Shown piece after piece: positions 15,426 to 23,072 of a stretch of 26,232 nt of DNA (positions within the stretch are counted from its first letter, which is position 1; every line of letters begins with the position of its first letter). Origin of the DNA: JAQIBY01 sp964418565 (GTDB lineage Bacteria; Bacteroidota; Bacteroidia; Bacteroidales; ML635J-15); assembly GCA_964418565.1 (NCBI GenBank), contig CAYQMB010000034.1:1-26232 (forward strand), in the 5' to 3' direction. Both the position numbers and the translations under genes were made by a program. A model generated the notes under the pieces. That model was not told where the DNA came from. It saw only the letters and a list, made by a program, of their open reading frames with translations, and searched no databases.

Positions 15426-16373
15426 ATGAAGAAAATATTAGTAACCGGTGCTCTTGGCCAGATAGGATCTGAGCTAACCGACAGCCTGAGAGAGAAATAC
15501 GGCAAGAACAATGTGGTAGCAACTGATATACAGGAACCCTGCGATGAAAATAAAAAAGCTGGTCCCTGTGAAAAACTTGATGTGCTTGATAAAGCAGCGC
15601 TGGAGACAATGGTTGAAAAATACAGTATTGACACCATTTATCATCTTGGTGCTATCCTTTCAGCTGTGGGAGAGAAGAAGCCACAACTGGCATATGATGT
15701 CAACATGAACGGCTTGTTTAATGTTCTTGAAATTGGCAGGGAAAAGAAACTGGAACGCATTATGGTGCCCAGCTCCATCGCAGCGTTCGGACCCGATTCA
15801 CCCAAAAACAACACACCGAATGATACCATTCAGCGTCCCACTTCCATGTATGGCGTGACAAAAGTTGCCGGCGAATTGCTTGGTAATTATTATGTCAAAC
15901 GGTTTGGGTTGGATGTGCGTGGTGTCAGATACCCGGGGATTATTTCATATAAAACCCTTCCGGGTGGTGGAACCACGGATTATGCCATCGATATTTTCTA
16001 TGAAGCCATAAAGAATAAAAAATATACCAGTTTTCTGGATAAAGATTCACGCCTTCCGATGATGTTTATGTCTGATGCCATTAAATCCATCATGGATCTT
16101 GCAGAAGCTCCATTTGAGAATCTGAAACATCATGCGGATTACAACGTTGCAGCAGTGAGCTTTACGCCGGCAGAACTGGCCGAAGCCATCAAAAAGCGTA
16201 TCCCTGAATTTGAAATTGATTACAAACCGGATTACCGTCAGGAAATTGCAGATTCATGGCCTGCAAGTCTGGATGATTCCTGTGCCCGCGAAGAATGGGG
16301 CTGGTCTCATGAATACGGACTTGAGGAAATGGTGGATGTAATGCTTGAGAAAATTAACGAAAAACTATCCTAA
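15426..16373 (+). CDS. tdh: L-threonine 3-dehydrogenase, SDR/epimerase type
   Basis: A 315-residue extended short-chain dehydrogenase. Gly-rich NAD motif GALGQIG at residues 8-14, the DVNMNGLFNVLE segment, PSSIAAFGP at 115-123 and the catalytic Tyr142/Lys146 pair in MYGVTK are all present. The later segments YPGIISYKTLPGGGTTDYA and PMMFMSDAIKSIMDLAEAP mark the UDP-galactose-epimerase-like threonine dehydrogenase group, distinct from the zinc enzyme of E. coli. It oxidises threonine to 2-amino-3-ketobutyrate. The next gene, 12 bp downstream, encodes the enzyme that cleaves that unstable product, which strongly supports the assignment over a sugar epimerase. Confidence 0.92.
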   Translation: MKKILVTGALGQIGSELTDSLREKYGKNNVVATDIQEPCDENKKAGPCEKLDVLDKAALETMVEKYSIDTIYHLGAILSAVGEKKPQLAYDVNMNGLFNVLEIGREKKLERIMVPSSIAAFGPDSPKNNTPNDTIQRPTSMYGVTKVAGELLGNYYVKRFGLDVRGVRYPGIISYKTLPGGGTTDYAIDIFYEAIKNKKYTSFLDKDSRLPMMFMSDAIKSIMDLAEAPFENLKHHADYNVAAVSFTPAELAEAIKKRIPEFEIDYKPDYRQEIADSWPASLDDSCAREEWGWSHEYGLEEMVDVMLEKINEKLS

Positions 16374-16385
16374 AACTTCAACATT

Positions 16386-17606
16386 ATGAGTCTTGATAAA
16401 CTTAACAAAGTGCTTGACAAAGAAGTGAAAGCGCTTGAAAATAAAGGAACCGCCAAAGGTGATGAAATGGTCATTGAAAATGTTATCCCGGCAAAAGGGG
16501 ATAAAGGCCCGCGCTATCTGATCCGTGGTTATGGTGACAAAGAATTCATCAAAATGAACTCCAATTCCTACCTGGGTGTCAGCATGCACAAGGATGTAAT
16601 CAAAGCTGAAGAAGAAGCTGCCGTAAAATACGGCGTCGGACCCGGTGCTGTGCGTTTTATCAGTGGCACGTATGATTTGCATGTGGAGCTGGAAGAGCGG
16701 CTTGCCAAACTGCACAATCGTGAATCCGGTATGATTTTCAGCAGTGCGTATGTAACCTCAATGGGCGTGATTGTTCCACTGGCAACCAAAGAAACGGTTT
16801 TCGTAAGTGATGAGTTGAACCACAACTGCATCATTCAGGCCATGCGCCTGAGTAGGCCTGCCGGTAAATTCATTTACAAACACAACGACATGGCCGATAT
16901 GGAAGCCAAACTACAGGAGGCTGTAGGGGCAGGCAAACGTGTGCTTTTGGTTACCGACGGTGTTTTTTCCATGCGTGGTGATTATGCGCCTCTGGATGAA
17001 ATCCAACGCATTGCCGAAAAATACGAGGACAAGTTTGAAGAAGGCATTATTACCATTGCGGATGATTCACACGGTGTTGGCGCTTACGGCGAAAACGGAC
17101 TGGGTACGGAAGAAATTACCGGCGGCAAAATGGATATTCTGATTGGTACCCTGGGTAAAGCCTTTGGTGTTAACGGCGGTTATGTGGTTAGCTCTGAGAA
17201 GGTAACACGCTTTCTGCGTGAAACGGCGCCCATGTACATCTATTCAAACCCGATTACCAATTCAGAATGCGCGGCTGTGTTAAAAGTGCTGGACATTATG
17301 GAATCCGGTGAAGGCAAAAAACGCCTGAAGCACCTCGGTGAGATGACAGCACGTTTTGAAAAAGGCCTTGTGGACAATGGCATGGAAACCATCGCAGGCC
17401 CACATCCTGTGACACCGCTGATGGTGCGCGACACGGAAAGAACTTCAAAAATCGTACAGCACCTGAAAGAAAATGGCATTTTGGCTACCGGTCTGAATTT
17501 CCCTGTTGTCCCCAAAGGTGATGAAGAAATTCGTTTTCAGATAAATGGTGATCATACTGCGGCTGATATTGATTACGTGATTGATACCTTGAAAGCATTC
17601 AAATAA
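16386..17606 (+). CDS. kbl: Glycine C-acetyltransferase (2-amino-3-ketobutyrate CoA ligase)
   Basis: A 406-residue PLP enzyme of the alpha-oxoamine synthase family. Motifs: NSYLG (60-64), RFISGT (90-95), LNHNCII (144-150, stacking His145), DGVFSMRGD (191-199), DDSHGVGAYGENG (226-238) and the Schiff-base Lys258 in GTLGKAFG. The C-terminal GLNFPVVPKGDEEIRFQ closely matches KBL. The family also contains serine palmitoyltransferase and 8-amino-7-oxononanoate synthase, and the N-terminus has a short insert relative to E. coli Kbl. Its operon position directly after threonine dehydrogenase points to KBL. It splits 2-amino-3-ketobutyrate with CoA into glycine and acetyl-CoA. A terminator follows 25 bp downstream. 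Confidence 0.88.
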   Translation: MSLDKLNKVLDKEVKALENKGTAKGDEMVIENVIPAKGDKGPRYLIRGYGDKEFIKMNSNSYLGVSMHKDVIKAEEEAAVKYGVGPGAVRFISGTYDLHVELEERLAKLHNRESGMIFSSAYVTSMGVIVPLATKETVFVSDELNHNCIIQAMRLSRPAGKFIYKHNDMADMEAKLQEAVGAGKRVLLVTDGVFSMRGDYAPLDEIQRIAEKYEDKFEEGIITIADDSHGVGAYGENGLGTEEITGGKMDILIGTLGKAFGVNGGYVVSSEKVTRFLRETAPMYIYSNPITNSECAAVLKVLDIMESGEGKKRLKHLGEMTARFEKGLVDNGMETIAGPHPVTPLMVRDTERTSKIVQHLKENGILATGLNFPVVPKGDEEIRFQINGDHTAADIDYVIDTLKAFK

Positions 17607-17631
17607 ATCCGTTTTTTTTTGTTATTTACAT

Positions 17632-17661
17632 AAAAGTCACCTTCGGGTGGCTTTTTTTTTT
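17632..17661 (+). terminator. Intrinsic terminator after kbl
   Basis: AAAAGTCACC and GGTGGCTTTT pair across a TTCG tetraloop, followed by a long T-run. It ends the tdh-kbl transcript, and the A-run on the left makes it possibly active both ways. Confidence 0.9.
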
Positions 17662-17974
17662 GGGTTCTGCTATCATAATATTATCAGAGCTGCCTGTTGG
17701 CAGTTGTATTGATTTACCGGTTGCCGGAGTCGTGGACAATTTGTTGTTTTCGAAAGAATAGATGCAAAAGCTGACAGGTGAAAAATGCTCACTTGTAGTA
17801 ATTTCCGGCGAGGGCTTAGTTGTGATCAGGCAGATATAAAAATCAAAAAATCAATAATGTAAACATCCTGTGGTCTGATAATTATATCCATATTTCGGAG
17901 ACTGGTTGTATAATAATTTGCCTGCGTGTCTCTTTGGTTCTTAATATAATGTTAAATTCGTATCCCAAAAAACA
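17662..17974. other. Noncoding leader region of the TPR-HTH gene
   Basis: No gene seen. It contains a small CTGCC/GGCAG stem near 17692-17705. A weak promoter candidate is TTTG at 17933-17936 with TAAATTCG at 17953-17960, one mismatch to the -7 consensus with a 16-base spacer. Confidence 0.35.
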
Positions 17975-19603
17975 ATGAGGATGATAAAGCGGGGGATAAT
18001 TTTCATTATGATGTTGTTTTGTATGTTGAAGCTTACTATAGCCCAACAAAACAACAGGCAGTTATACGCTATGGAGCAGGACAGCACACATGTTGATTTT
18101 GTTTTCCAGGACACAAGTTTGTCAACAGAACTTCAAAACCAGGTGCGCGCTATGCAGCAAGAGGTTGTTAACAATGCCATTATTGGAAACTTCGAAGGCT
18201 TAACCGCGAATTTACAGCACCTGGCTTTCATTCACCTCAGACTTACCGATTACGAACAGTCGCTGGAATACCTGAGCATGGCATATGATTACTCTAAACG
18301 TTTTGATAACAAGCAAACTCAGGCCATTATCCTCCGCCGGCTGGGTACGGTATATACAGAAATGGGCTTGCATGAAAAAGGCATGACGTTTTTACGAAGG
18401 TCTTACCGATTGTTTCAGGAAACAGGAGACACCATAAACTATGAATTTGCCAAATCGCTTAAAAATGTTGGGTTAAATTATTCGCGGCAAAAGGACTACC
18501 GTAAGGCACTAACCTATTTTAAGCAGGCGCTTCAGCTTGCAAAAATACTGGACATGCCTGTGGAGGCTGCATCCAGCTATGCTAACATGAGTGGGGCTTA
18601 TATCTATCTGAACAGTCCGGATTCAGTGCTGTATCTGTTGGATAAGGCCGAACGGATTTTTTCTGAGCATAATGATTCGCTTGGCCTTGGGACTGTGTAC
18701 AACAACCGTGGCGAGTATTACATGAGAAACGGAGAATATGAAAAGGCCCTTGATATGTTTACCAGGTCAAATGTCGCATATAGTAAGGTGCATGAAAACC
18801 GGTTCAGGGTGAATGCATTAAAAAATATTGCATTGATGCATGATAAACTCGGCCATAAAGACAAATCTGTCGACATGTACCAGAATTACATCCAGGCAAA
18901 TGCTACTTTGATGCGCAATAAGCTCAATAATACCATTCAAAACATGGATGCACGGTACCATTTTGTCGAGCAGCGCAGGCGGGTTGAAAATCAGTTGGCA
19001 TTATCACAGAAACAGGCCAAGGTTAAATCCTACCAGGTTATTTTGCTGGGCGGCTTGTTGATTGTTCTTGTTGTCGGCTCTGTGGTTTACACGCGGCAGA
19101 GAAGGGTAGAGGCAAAGCTTGTAAAAATGCAGCTTGAGCAGGAAAAAAATGAAAAATCCGATTTGCGCAGTGAAATTAATTTCAAGGATCGTGAAATGGA
19201 GGGGTTTGCCTTAAACATTACCCACAAAAACCGTATGCTTGAGAAAATCAAGGAAAGCCTTGACAGCTTGAAGGATGATAAGGGCACCGATACAAAAAAA
19301 GTCCGGGATATTAAGTTTATGATTGACCAGTTTTTGCATAACGATAAAGAACTGGATGATTTTCATAAGCAGGTGGAAATTCTGCAGCAGAATTTTCTCT
19401 ATATCCTTAAGGAAAAATTTCCGCAACTCAGTGAAAACGAAACACGCTTATGTGTGCTACTGCGCCTGGGTATCAGCTCCAAAGACATTGCTGTTATGCG
19501 TAATGTTTCGGAAAAATCCGTACACATGGCTCGTTACAGGCTGCGCAAAAAAATGGGACTGGATTCCAACCATAACCTGGTAGAATACCTGAAAGAAATC
19601 TGA
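17975..19603 (+). CDS. TPR-transmembrane-HTH regulatory protein
   Basis: A 542-residue protein. A signal peptide (1-24, ending TIAQ) is followed by TPR repeats (about 60-330; for example YEQSLEYLSMAYDYS, DYRKALTYFKQALQLA and YEKALDMFTRSNVAYS), so the repeat domain is predicted to lie in the periplasm. One membrane helix follows at about 354-373 (VILLGGLLIVLVVGSVVY), then a cytoplasmic charged coiled-coil (about 378-470) and a LuxR-like helix-turn-helix at about 484-540 (LSENETRLCVLLRLGISSKD, RNVSEKSVHMARYRLRKKMG). This layout is a recognised Bacteroidota one-component design in which a periplasmic TPR sensor controls a DNA-binding domain across the membrane. There is no histidine kinase or receiver domain. 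The target genes are unknown; the adjacent RNA or transporter are candidates only by proximity. Confidence 0.88.
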   Translation: MRMIKRGIIFIMMLFCMLKLTIAQQNNRQLYAMEQDSTHVDFVFQDTSLSTELQNQVRAMQQEVVNNAIIGNFEGLTANLQHLAFIHLRLTDYEQSLEYLSMAYDYSKRFDNKQTQAIILRRLGTVYTEMGLHEKGMTFLRRSYRLFQETGDTINYEFAKSLKNVGLNYSRQKDYRKALTYFKQALQLAKILDMPVEAASSYANMSGAYIYLNSPDSVLYLLDKAERIFSEHNDSLGLGTVYNNRGEYYMRNGEYEKALDMFTRSNVAYSKVHENRFRVNALKNIALMHDKLGHKDKSVDMYQNYIQANATLMRNKLNNTIQNMDARYHFVEQRRRVENQLALSQKQAKVKSYQVILLGGLLIVLVVGSVVYTRQRRVEAKLVKMQLEQEKNEKSDLRSEINFKDREMEGFALNITHKNRMLEKIKESLDSLKDDKGTDTKKVRDIKFMIDQFLHNDKELDDFHKQVEILQQNFLYILKEKFPQLSENETRLCVLLRLGISSKDIAVMRNVSEKSVHMARYRLRKKMGLDSNHNLVEYLKEI

Positions 19604-19836
19604 TTTTGCATTTTATTTTATTATGCAAACCACTTTCATTCCTTCTTATTTTTATCATTTACGAAACCACCGTACTTTCTTCGGATGCAAGACCGACATT
19701 TCTTATTGCAAAGCCAATACCTAGTAAAACCGGAAAGGTAACACTATGTGATGCTTAGCTTGTGTTGTAGAGGCAATGTAGTGTATACAGCCAGTGTAAA
19801 TCCTTAGTTGTATAGGTATTGTTGCTGTGGAATGTG
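19604..19836. other. Noncoding spacer after the TPR-HTH gene
   Basis: I see no gene or clear terminator here. It is AT-rich with scattered pyrimidine tracts and separates the regulator from the promoter-like site at 19837. Confidence 0.4.
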
Positions 19837-19879
19837 TTGCGGAGGCTTGCAATTCACTTACATTTGCCGGCAGTGAATT
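19837..19879 (+). promoter_or_regulatory. Promoter inside an operator-like dyad
   Basis: TTG at 19837-19839 and TACATTTG at 19859-19866 are separated by 19 bases, a good Bacteroidota promoter. The -7 box lies in the centre of an inverted repeat AATTCACT (19851-19858) / AGTGAATT (19872-19879), placed as a repressor operator would be. It would start a transcript near 19873, with no gene for more than 500 bases. Confidence 0.5.
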
Positions 19880-20280
19880 CGTTCTCATGAAGCACCAATA
19901 TAAATATCAGGTATTGACACCGGAAAGCAAAATTGCAGAATTTTGTTTTTCCGGTTCAATATTTTGCAACCCGGGGGAAGAAAACTGTTCCACAAAATAC
20001 CCTTTCCACGGGTTGCTGAATTTTATTCACCAGTGTCTCCCCAATATAATAGGCTATCTCAAAAACAGATGTTACCACAATCCCAACATCTATCTATGGC
20101 GACCCTGCAAACGTTGGTTTTTGGAAATTACGTTTGCAATTTATTCTCTGAACACGTGTCGCCACTCTATTCCCAAAACCTCAGGATGACTTCTGATGTC
20201 TAACTATTATTTGGATCTATCCCAGATATGACACTGGTGAAAGAGAGGGGGTTTACGGCTTGGCCCCCTCTCGTTTTTTC
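19873..20280 (+). ncRNA. Candidate ~400-nt structured RNA
   Basis: No credible protein is encoded here, yet strong helices follow one another. (1) 19912-19934 with 19939-19961: about 21 pairs in three blocks closed by a GCAG loop. (2) 19966-19973 with 20009-20016: GCAACCCG/CGGGTTGC. (3) A perfect 12-bp long-range helix, 20026-20037 with 20230-20241, enclosing (4) 20067-20073 with 20085-20091 (AGATGTT/AACATCT), (5) 20097-20103 with 20158-20164 (TGGCGAC/GTCGCCA) and, nested inside it, (6) 20106-20114 with 20130-20138 (TGCAAACGT/ACGTTTGCA). A terminator closes the 3' end and a promoter fits the 5' end. The conserved sequence words of RNase P RNA, tmRNA, SRP RNA and group II introns are not present. 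It could be a free-standing RNA or a riboswitch-like leader of the MFS gene 115 bp downstream. Confidence 0.6.
20243..20279 (+). terminator. Strong intrinsic terminator
   Basis: GAGAGGGGG (20243-20251) pairs perfectly with CCCCCTCTC (20264-20272) across a 12-base loop and is followed by G and six Ts. It is about 640 bases beyond the last stop codon, too far to serve the regulator gene simply. It abuts the 12-bp helix of the proposed RNA. Confidence 0.9.
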
Positions 20281-20339
20281 TGAACGTTTTCAAACTAAAT
20301 ATATCCGGTCTAAATAAGGAAATCATGTTGCAGGAAATG

Positions 20340-20368
20340 TTTGAAGGTTGATTTTTTTTCTAATTTAG
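20340..20368 (+). promoter_or_regulatory. Probable promoter of the MFS gene
   Basis: TTTG at 20340-20343, a 17-base spacer, then TAATTTAG at 20361-20368 (one mismatch to TAnnTTTG). If real, the transporter can be expressed independently of the upstream terminator. Confidence 0.35.
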
Positions 20369-20395
20369 CGGGCAAATCAAAACAAATTGCAGATT

Positions 20396-22093
20396 ATGAC
20401 ACGAAGTGATGTACAAAAAACGCTTAAAGATTCCGCTGCAATGAGATGGCTGGCGCTGTTACTTGTCAGTGGACTGATGTTAGCGACTTACTGGTTCCAG
20501 GATTTCTTCTCCGGACTGAAAGGCCTTATGGAAACCCAGATGGGTTTTACCAGTGAAGAGTTTGGACGATTGATTGGATTAACCACCATTGCCAACATGT
20601 TTGGTATGATTATCGTCGGTGGTATGATTCTTGACAAGTGGGGTGTGCGCATCGCCGGACTTGCATTCGGTGGACTTGCCGTACTTGGTGGTGCCATTAC
20701 CGCAATGGCTGCTGCCGGTGTATTTGGTGAAGAGCACAGTACACAGCTTACTTTCATGATTATCGGACGTATTCTGTTTGGATCCGGACTGGAGGTGGTT
20801 TGTGTGGTTGCTACCACTACCATGGTGAAATGGTTTAAAGGCTACGAGCTCGCCCTGGCAATGGCAATTAACATGGGTTTCGGACGACTCGGGTCGGCTA
20901 TGGGTATCGCAATTTCTCCCGATATCTCGGGTACCGTTTCTCCGGCTGTAACATTTGCCGCTGCTCTGCTCGGCGTAGCACTGATTATGTTCGTGATTTA
21001 TGTCTTCTTTGACATCAAACTCGACCGTCAGCTTAAAGCCAAAAAAGCTGCGGAAGTTGCAGAAGGAGGCGCACAGGAAGAGGAAGAAGAGTTTAAATTT
21101 TCGGATCTGTTTAAACTGATTAAAAACCCATCCTTTATTTACATCGCACTGCTTTGTGTATCTTTTTACGCTGCAGTGTTTCCATTTATTCAGTATGCTC
21201 CCGACCTGCTGATCAATAAATTTAACTTTACTGCTGTGTTGCCGGAAGGTGGATTTCAGCTTAATGGCAGTACATCCCTGGGAACGGCTGTGATTTATGT
21301 TGGACTCTTTATTTATGCGCTTTTGTTTTCTATTGTTCCGTCACGCATGAAAACCATGAGCAAAAAAGTACTTTCTCTGGTCCTTATCCTGGGTACATTT
21401 GCGCTCTTTGCATACCTGCTCAGAGACACCTTTGCCATCTGGTTTAAAAACGGTTCAAAAACAGCAAGCCTTATACCGCTGGGTACCATCATCTTTACAC
21501 CAATTTTTGGAAACTATGTTGACCGCAAAGGCAAGGCCGCTTCTCTGATGATTCTGGGATCGCTCTTGCTGATTTTTGCACACATATCCCTCTCATTGTT
21601 TAATAACGTGATGCTGGCTTACCTGGGTTTGATCTCACTTGGTGTTGCTTTCTCTTTGGTACCTGCCGCTATGTGGCCGTCTGTGGCCAAAATTGTTCCA
21701 CAACGGCGACTGGGAACAGCCTATTCTACCATGTTTACCATTCAAAACTGGGGACTGGGTGCATTTTTCTGGGGCATTGGTGCCTTATTGCAGGCTGTAA
21801 ATCCAACCGTAGTTGCAAATCGTACCGCGCTCAACGAGCAGCTGGCATCCAATGGATTATCACAATCTGAAATATCTCAGGAAATTATCAAAATGAAAGA
21901 TCCTATGATAACGTCTGAATTTGGTAGTTACACCCAGGAGTACATTTACGATTACACCATCCCGATTTTTATCCTCGTGATTTGTGGGGTGATTTCCATA
22001 TTCCTGGCTTTCAAACTCAAGCAGGCGGATAAGCGTCAGGGCTACGGCCTTGAACTTCCATCCAGTGAAAAGGGTGAAGGCGCTGTGGATTAA
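20396..22093 (+). CDS. MFS transporter resembling the MFSD1 family
   Basis: A 565-residue inner-membrane protein with about 12 hydrophobic helices in two six-helix halves. The ATG at 20396 is preferred to a TTG three codons earlier. Between the halves is an acidic, Lys-rich cytoplasmic loop (about 205-245, with EEEEEFKFSDLFKL). MFS features are ILDKWGVRIAG after helix 2 and GNYVDRKGKAA in the second half. The segments GSGLEVVCVVATTTMVKWFKGYELALAMA with GRLGSA, and AAMWPSVAKIVPQRRLGTAY with IQNWGL, resemble what I remember of animal MFSD1, a lysosomal dipeptide carrier. A peptide or amino-acid-derived substrate is therefore possible but unproven. A long extracytoplasmic loop (about 477-525) precedes the last helix. 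An intrinsic terminator follows. Confidence 0.88.
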   Translation: MTRSDVQKTLKDSAAMRWLALLLVSGLMLATYWFQDFFSGLKGLMETQMGFTSEEFGRLIGLTTIANMFGMIIVGGMILDKWGVRIAGLAFGGLAVLGGAITAMAAAGVFGEEHSTQLTFMIIGRILFGSGLEVVCVVATTTMVKWFKGYELALAMAINMGFGRLGSAMGIAISPDISGTVSPAVTFAAALLGVALIMFVIYVFFDIKLDRQLKAKKAAEVAEGGAQEEEEEFKFSDLFKLIKNPSFIYIALLCVSFYAAVFPFIQYAPDLLINKFNFTAVLPEGGFQLNGSTSLGTAVIYVGLFIYALLFSIVPSRMKTMSKKVLSLVLILGTFALFAYLLRDTFAIWFKNGSKTASLIPLGTIIFTPIFGNYVDRKGKAASLMILGSLLLIFAHISLSLFNNVMLAYLGLISLGVAFSLVPAAMWPSVAKIVPQRRLGTAYSTMFTIQNWGLGAFFWGIGALLQAVNPTVVANRTALNEQLASNGLSQSEISQEIIKMKDPMITSEFGSYTQEYIYDYTIPIFILVICGVISIFLAFKLKQADKRQGYGLELPSSEKGEGAVD

Positions 22094-22129
22094 TAACAAA
22101 AGAAAATTTCTGAATTTATACACTTATGA

Positions 22130-22162
22130 CAGGCTGCATTTTTACAATTGCAGCCTGTTTTT
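22130..22162 (+). terminator. Intrinsic terminator of the MFS gene
   Basis: CAGGCTGCA (22130-22138) pairs perfectly with TGCAGCCTG (22149-22157), followed by five Ts. It begins 36 bases after the stop codon, and the next promoter box starts within three bases of its end. Confidence 0.88.
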
Positions 22163-22164
22163 GT

Positions 22165-22172
22165 TATTTTTG
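22165..22172 (+). promoter_or_regulatory. -7 box of the TraB/GumN gene
   Basis: TATTTTTG matches TAnnTTTG exactly, 24 bases before the ATG at 22197. No standard -33 element is seen because that region is the terminator hairpin. Confidence 0.4.
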
Positions 22173-22196
22173 CCCTTAAACCAAGTCGATGTATTT

Positions 22197-23072
22197 ATGA
22201 AAAGAATTAGTCTGCTTACAGTAGCCCTTTTAGGGTGTTTATTTTCCGGACTTGCACAAAGCAATTCCATTTTATGGGAAATCACAGGTAAAAAGCTTGA
22301 AAAACCTTCCTACCTGTACGGAACCATTCATATCCAGGCAGAGGATGTTTTTTCCTTTGATCCGCTCGTATACAATAAACTCAAATCATGTGATGTTCTG
22401 GCTGTTGAATTGGTGATGGATGAAATTGATAAAACTGCTGTCAGAGATAAAATGATCATGGAGGAAGGCAGCATCAAAGATTATCTGACAGAAGAGGAGT
22501 ATGATTTGCTGGATTCTGTTGTAAAGGAGAAAGTTGGACAACCCCTTTTTCTTTTTGAGAAAATGAAACCGTTTTTTCTGTCATCTCAGATCATGCAAAC
22601 ATCTATGCCAAAGGAAAAGCCACTTGCGTTGGACATGCATTTAATTGCTTCAGCCAGAAAAATGGATATGGAGGTTGTGCCTCTTGAAGAGTTCTCTGAT
22701 CAGATCGGTGCCATTGATAAAATCAGCCTGCAGGAACAAACCGATATGCTGATGGATAATATTACCGATGCTGAAACCAGTATGGAAGAGGAGTTTGAAA
22801 AACTTGTCCGTGCTTATGTCAGTCAGGATCTCGACAGCCTTAAAATCATGATGCAGGATACAGCTCTGCCCGAAGCATTTGCAAAAGAATTGCTCGTGCG
22901 CAGAAACAAAGGTATGGCCGGGGAAATTCATAAAATTATGAAAAAGAAAAGTGTGTTTGCCGCTTTTGGTGCAGCCCACCTCGTAGGTGAAAAAGGTGTG
23001 ATCGAACTCCTGCGCAAAAAAGGATACACTTTAAAACCTGTACCCTTTGACTTTGATATCAGTAAAAACTGA
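22197..23072 (+). CDS. TraB/GumN family protein
   Basis: A 291-residue exported protein. The ATG at 22197 begins a clear signal peptide (MKRISLLTVALLGCLFSGLAQ). The open frame extends 49 codons further upstream, but that part overlaps the terminator and the end of the MFS gene and is not used. Family signatures are LWEITG followed by YLYGTIHI near the mature N-terminus and FAAFGAAHLVGEKGVIELL near the C-terminus, which carry the conserved His and Glu residues of the proposed metal-dependent hydrolase (Tiki-like) fold. A helical middle section lies between. Members are found in periplasm or cell surface and some have been suggested to be metalloproteases; the bacterial substrate is unknown. 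Its stop codon directly abuts that of the convergent SDR gene. Confidence 0.88.
   Translation: MKRISLLTVALLGCLFSGLAQSNSILWEITGKKLEKPSYLYGTIHIQAEDVFSFDPLVYNKLKSCDVLAVELVMDEIDKTAVRDKMIMEEGSIKDYLTEEEYDLLDSVVKEKVGQPLFLFEKMKPFFLSSQIMQTSMPKEKPLALDMHLIASARKMDMEVVPLEEFSDQIGAIDKISLQEQTDMLMDNITDAETSMEEEFEKLVRAYVSQDLDSLKIMMQDTALPEAFAKELLVRRNKGMAGEIHKIMKKKSVFAAFGAAHLVGEKGVIELLRKKGYTLKPVPFDFDISKN

Noticed and set aside
19827..20203. Plus-strand open frames of 120 and 86 codons
   Set aside because: They overlap each other and the helices of the candidate RNA, are rich in Cys, Asn and His without any domain pattern, and one starts before the promoter.
19873..20280. RNase P RNA, tmRNA or 4.5S RNA
   Set aside because: The conserved words of RNase P (GAGGAAAGTCC, ACAGAAA), the tmRNA ends and the SRP tetraloop domain are not found on either strand.
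22050..22196. 49-codon upstream extension of the TraB/GumN protein
   Set aside because: It overlaps the MFS gene end and the terminator, and would hide the signal peptide.
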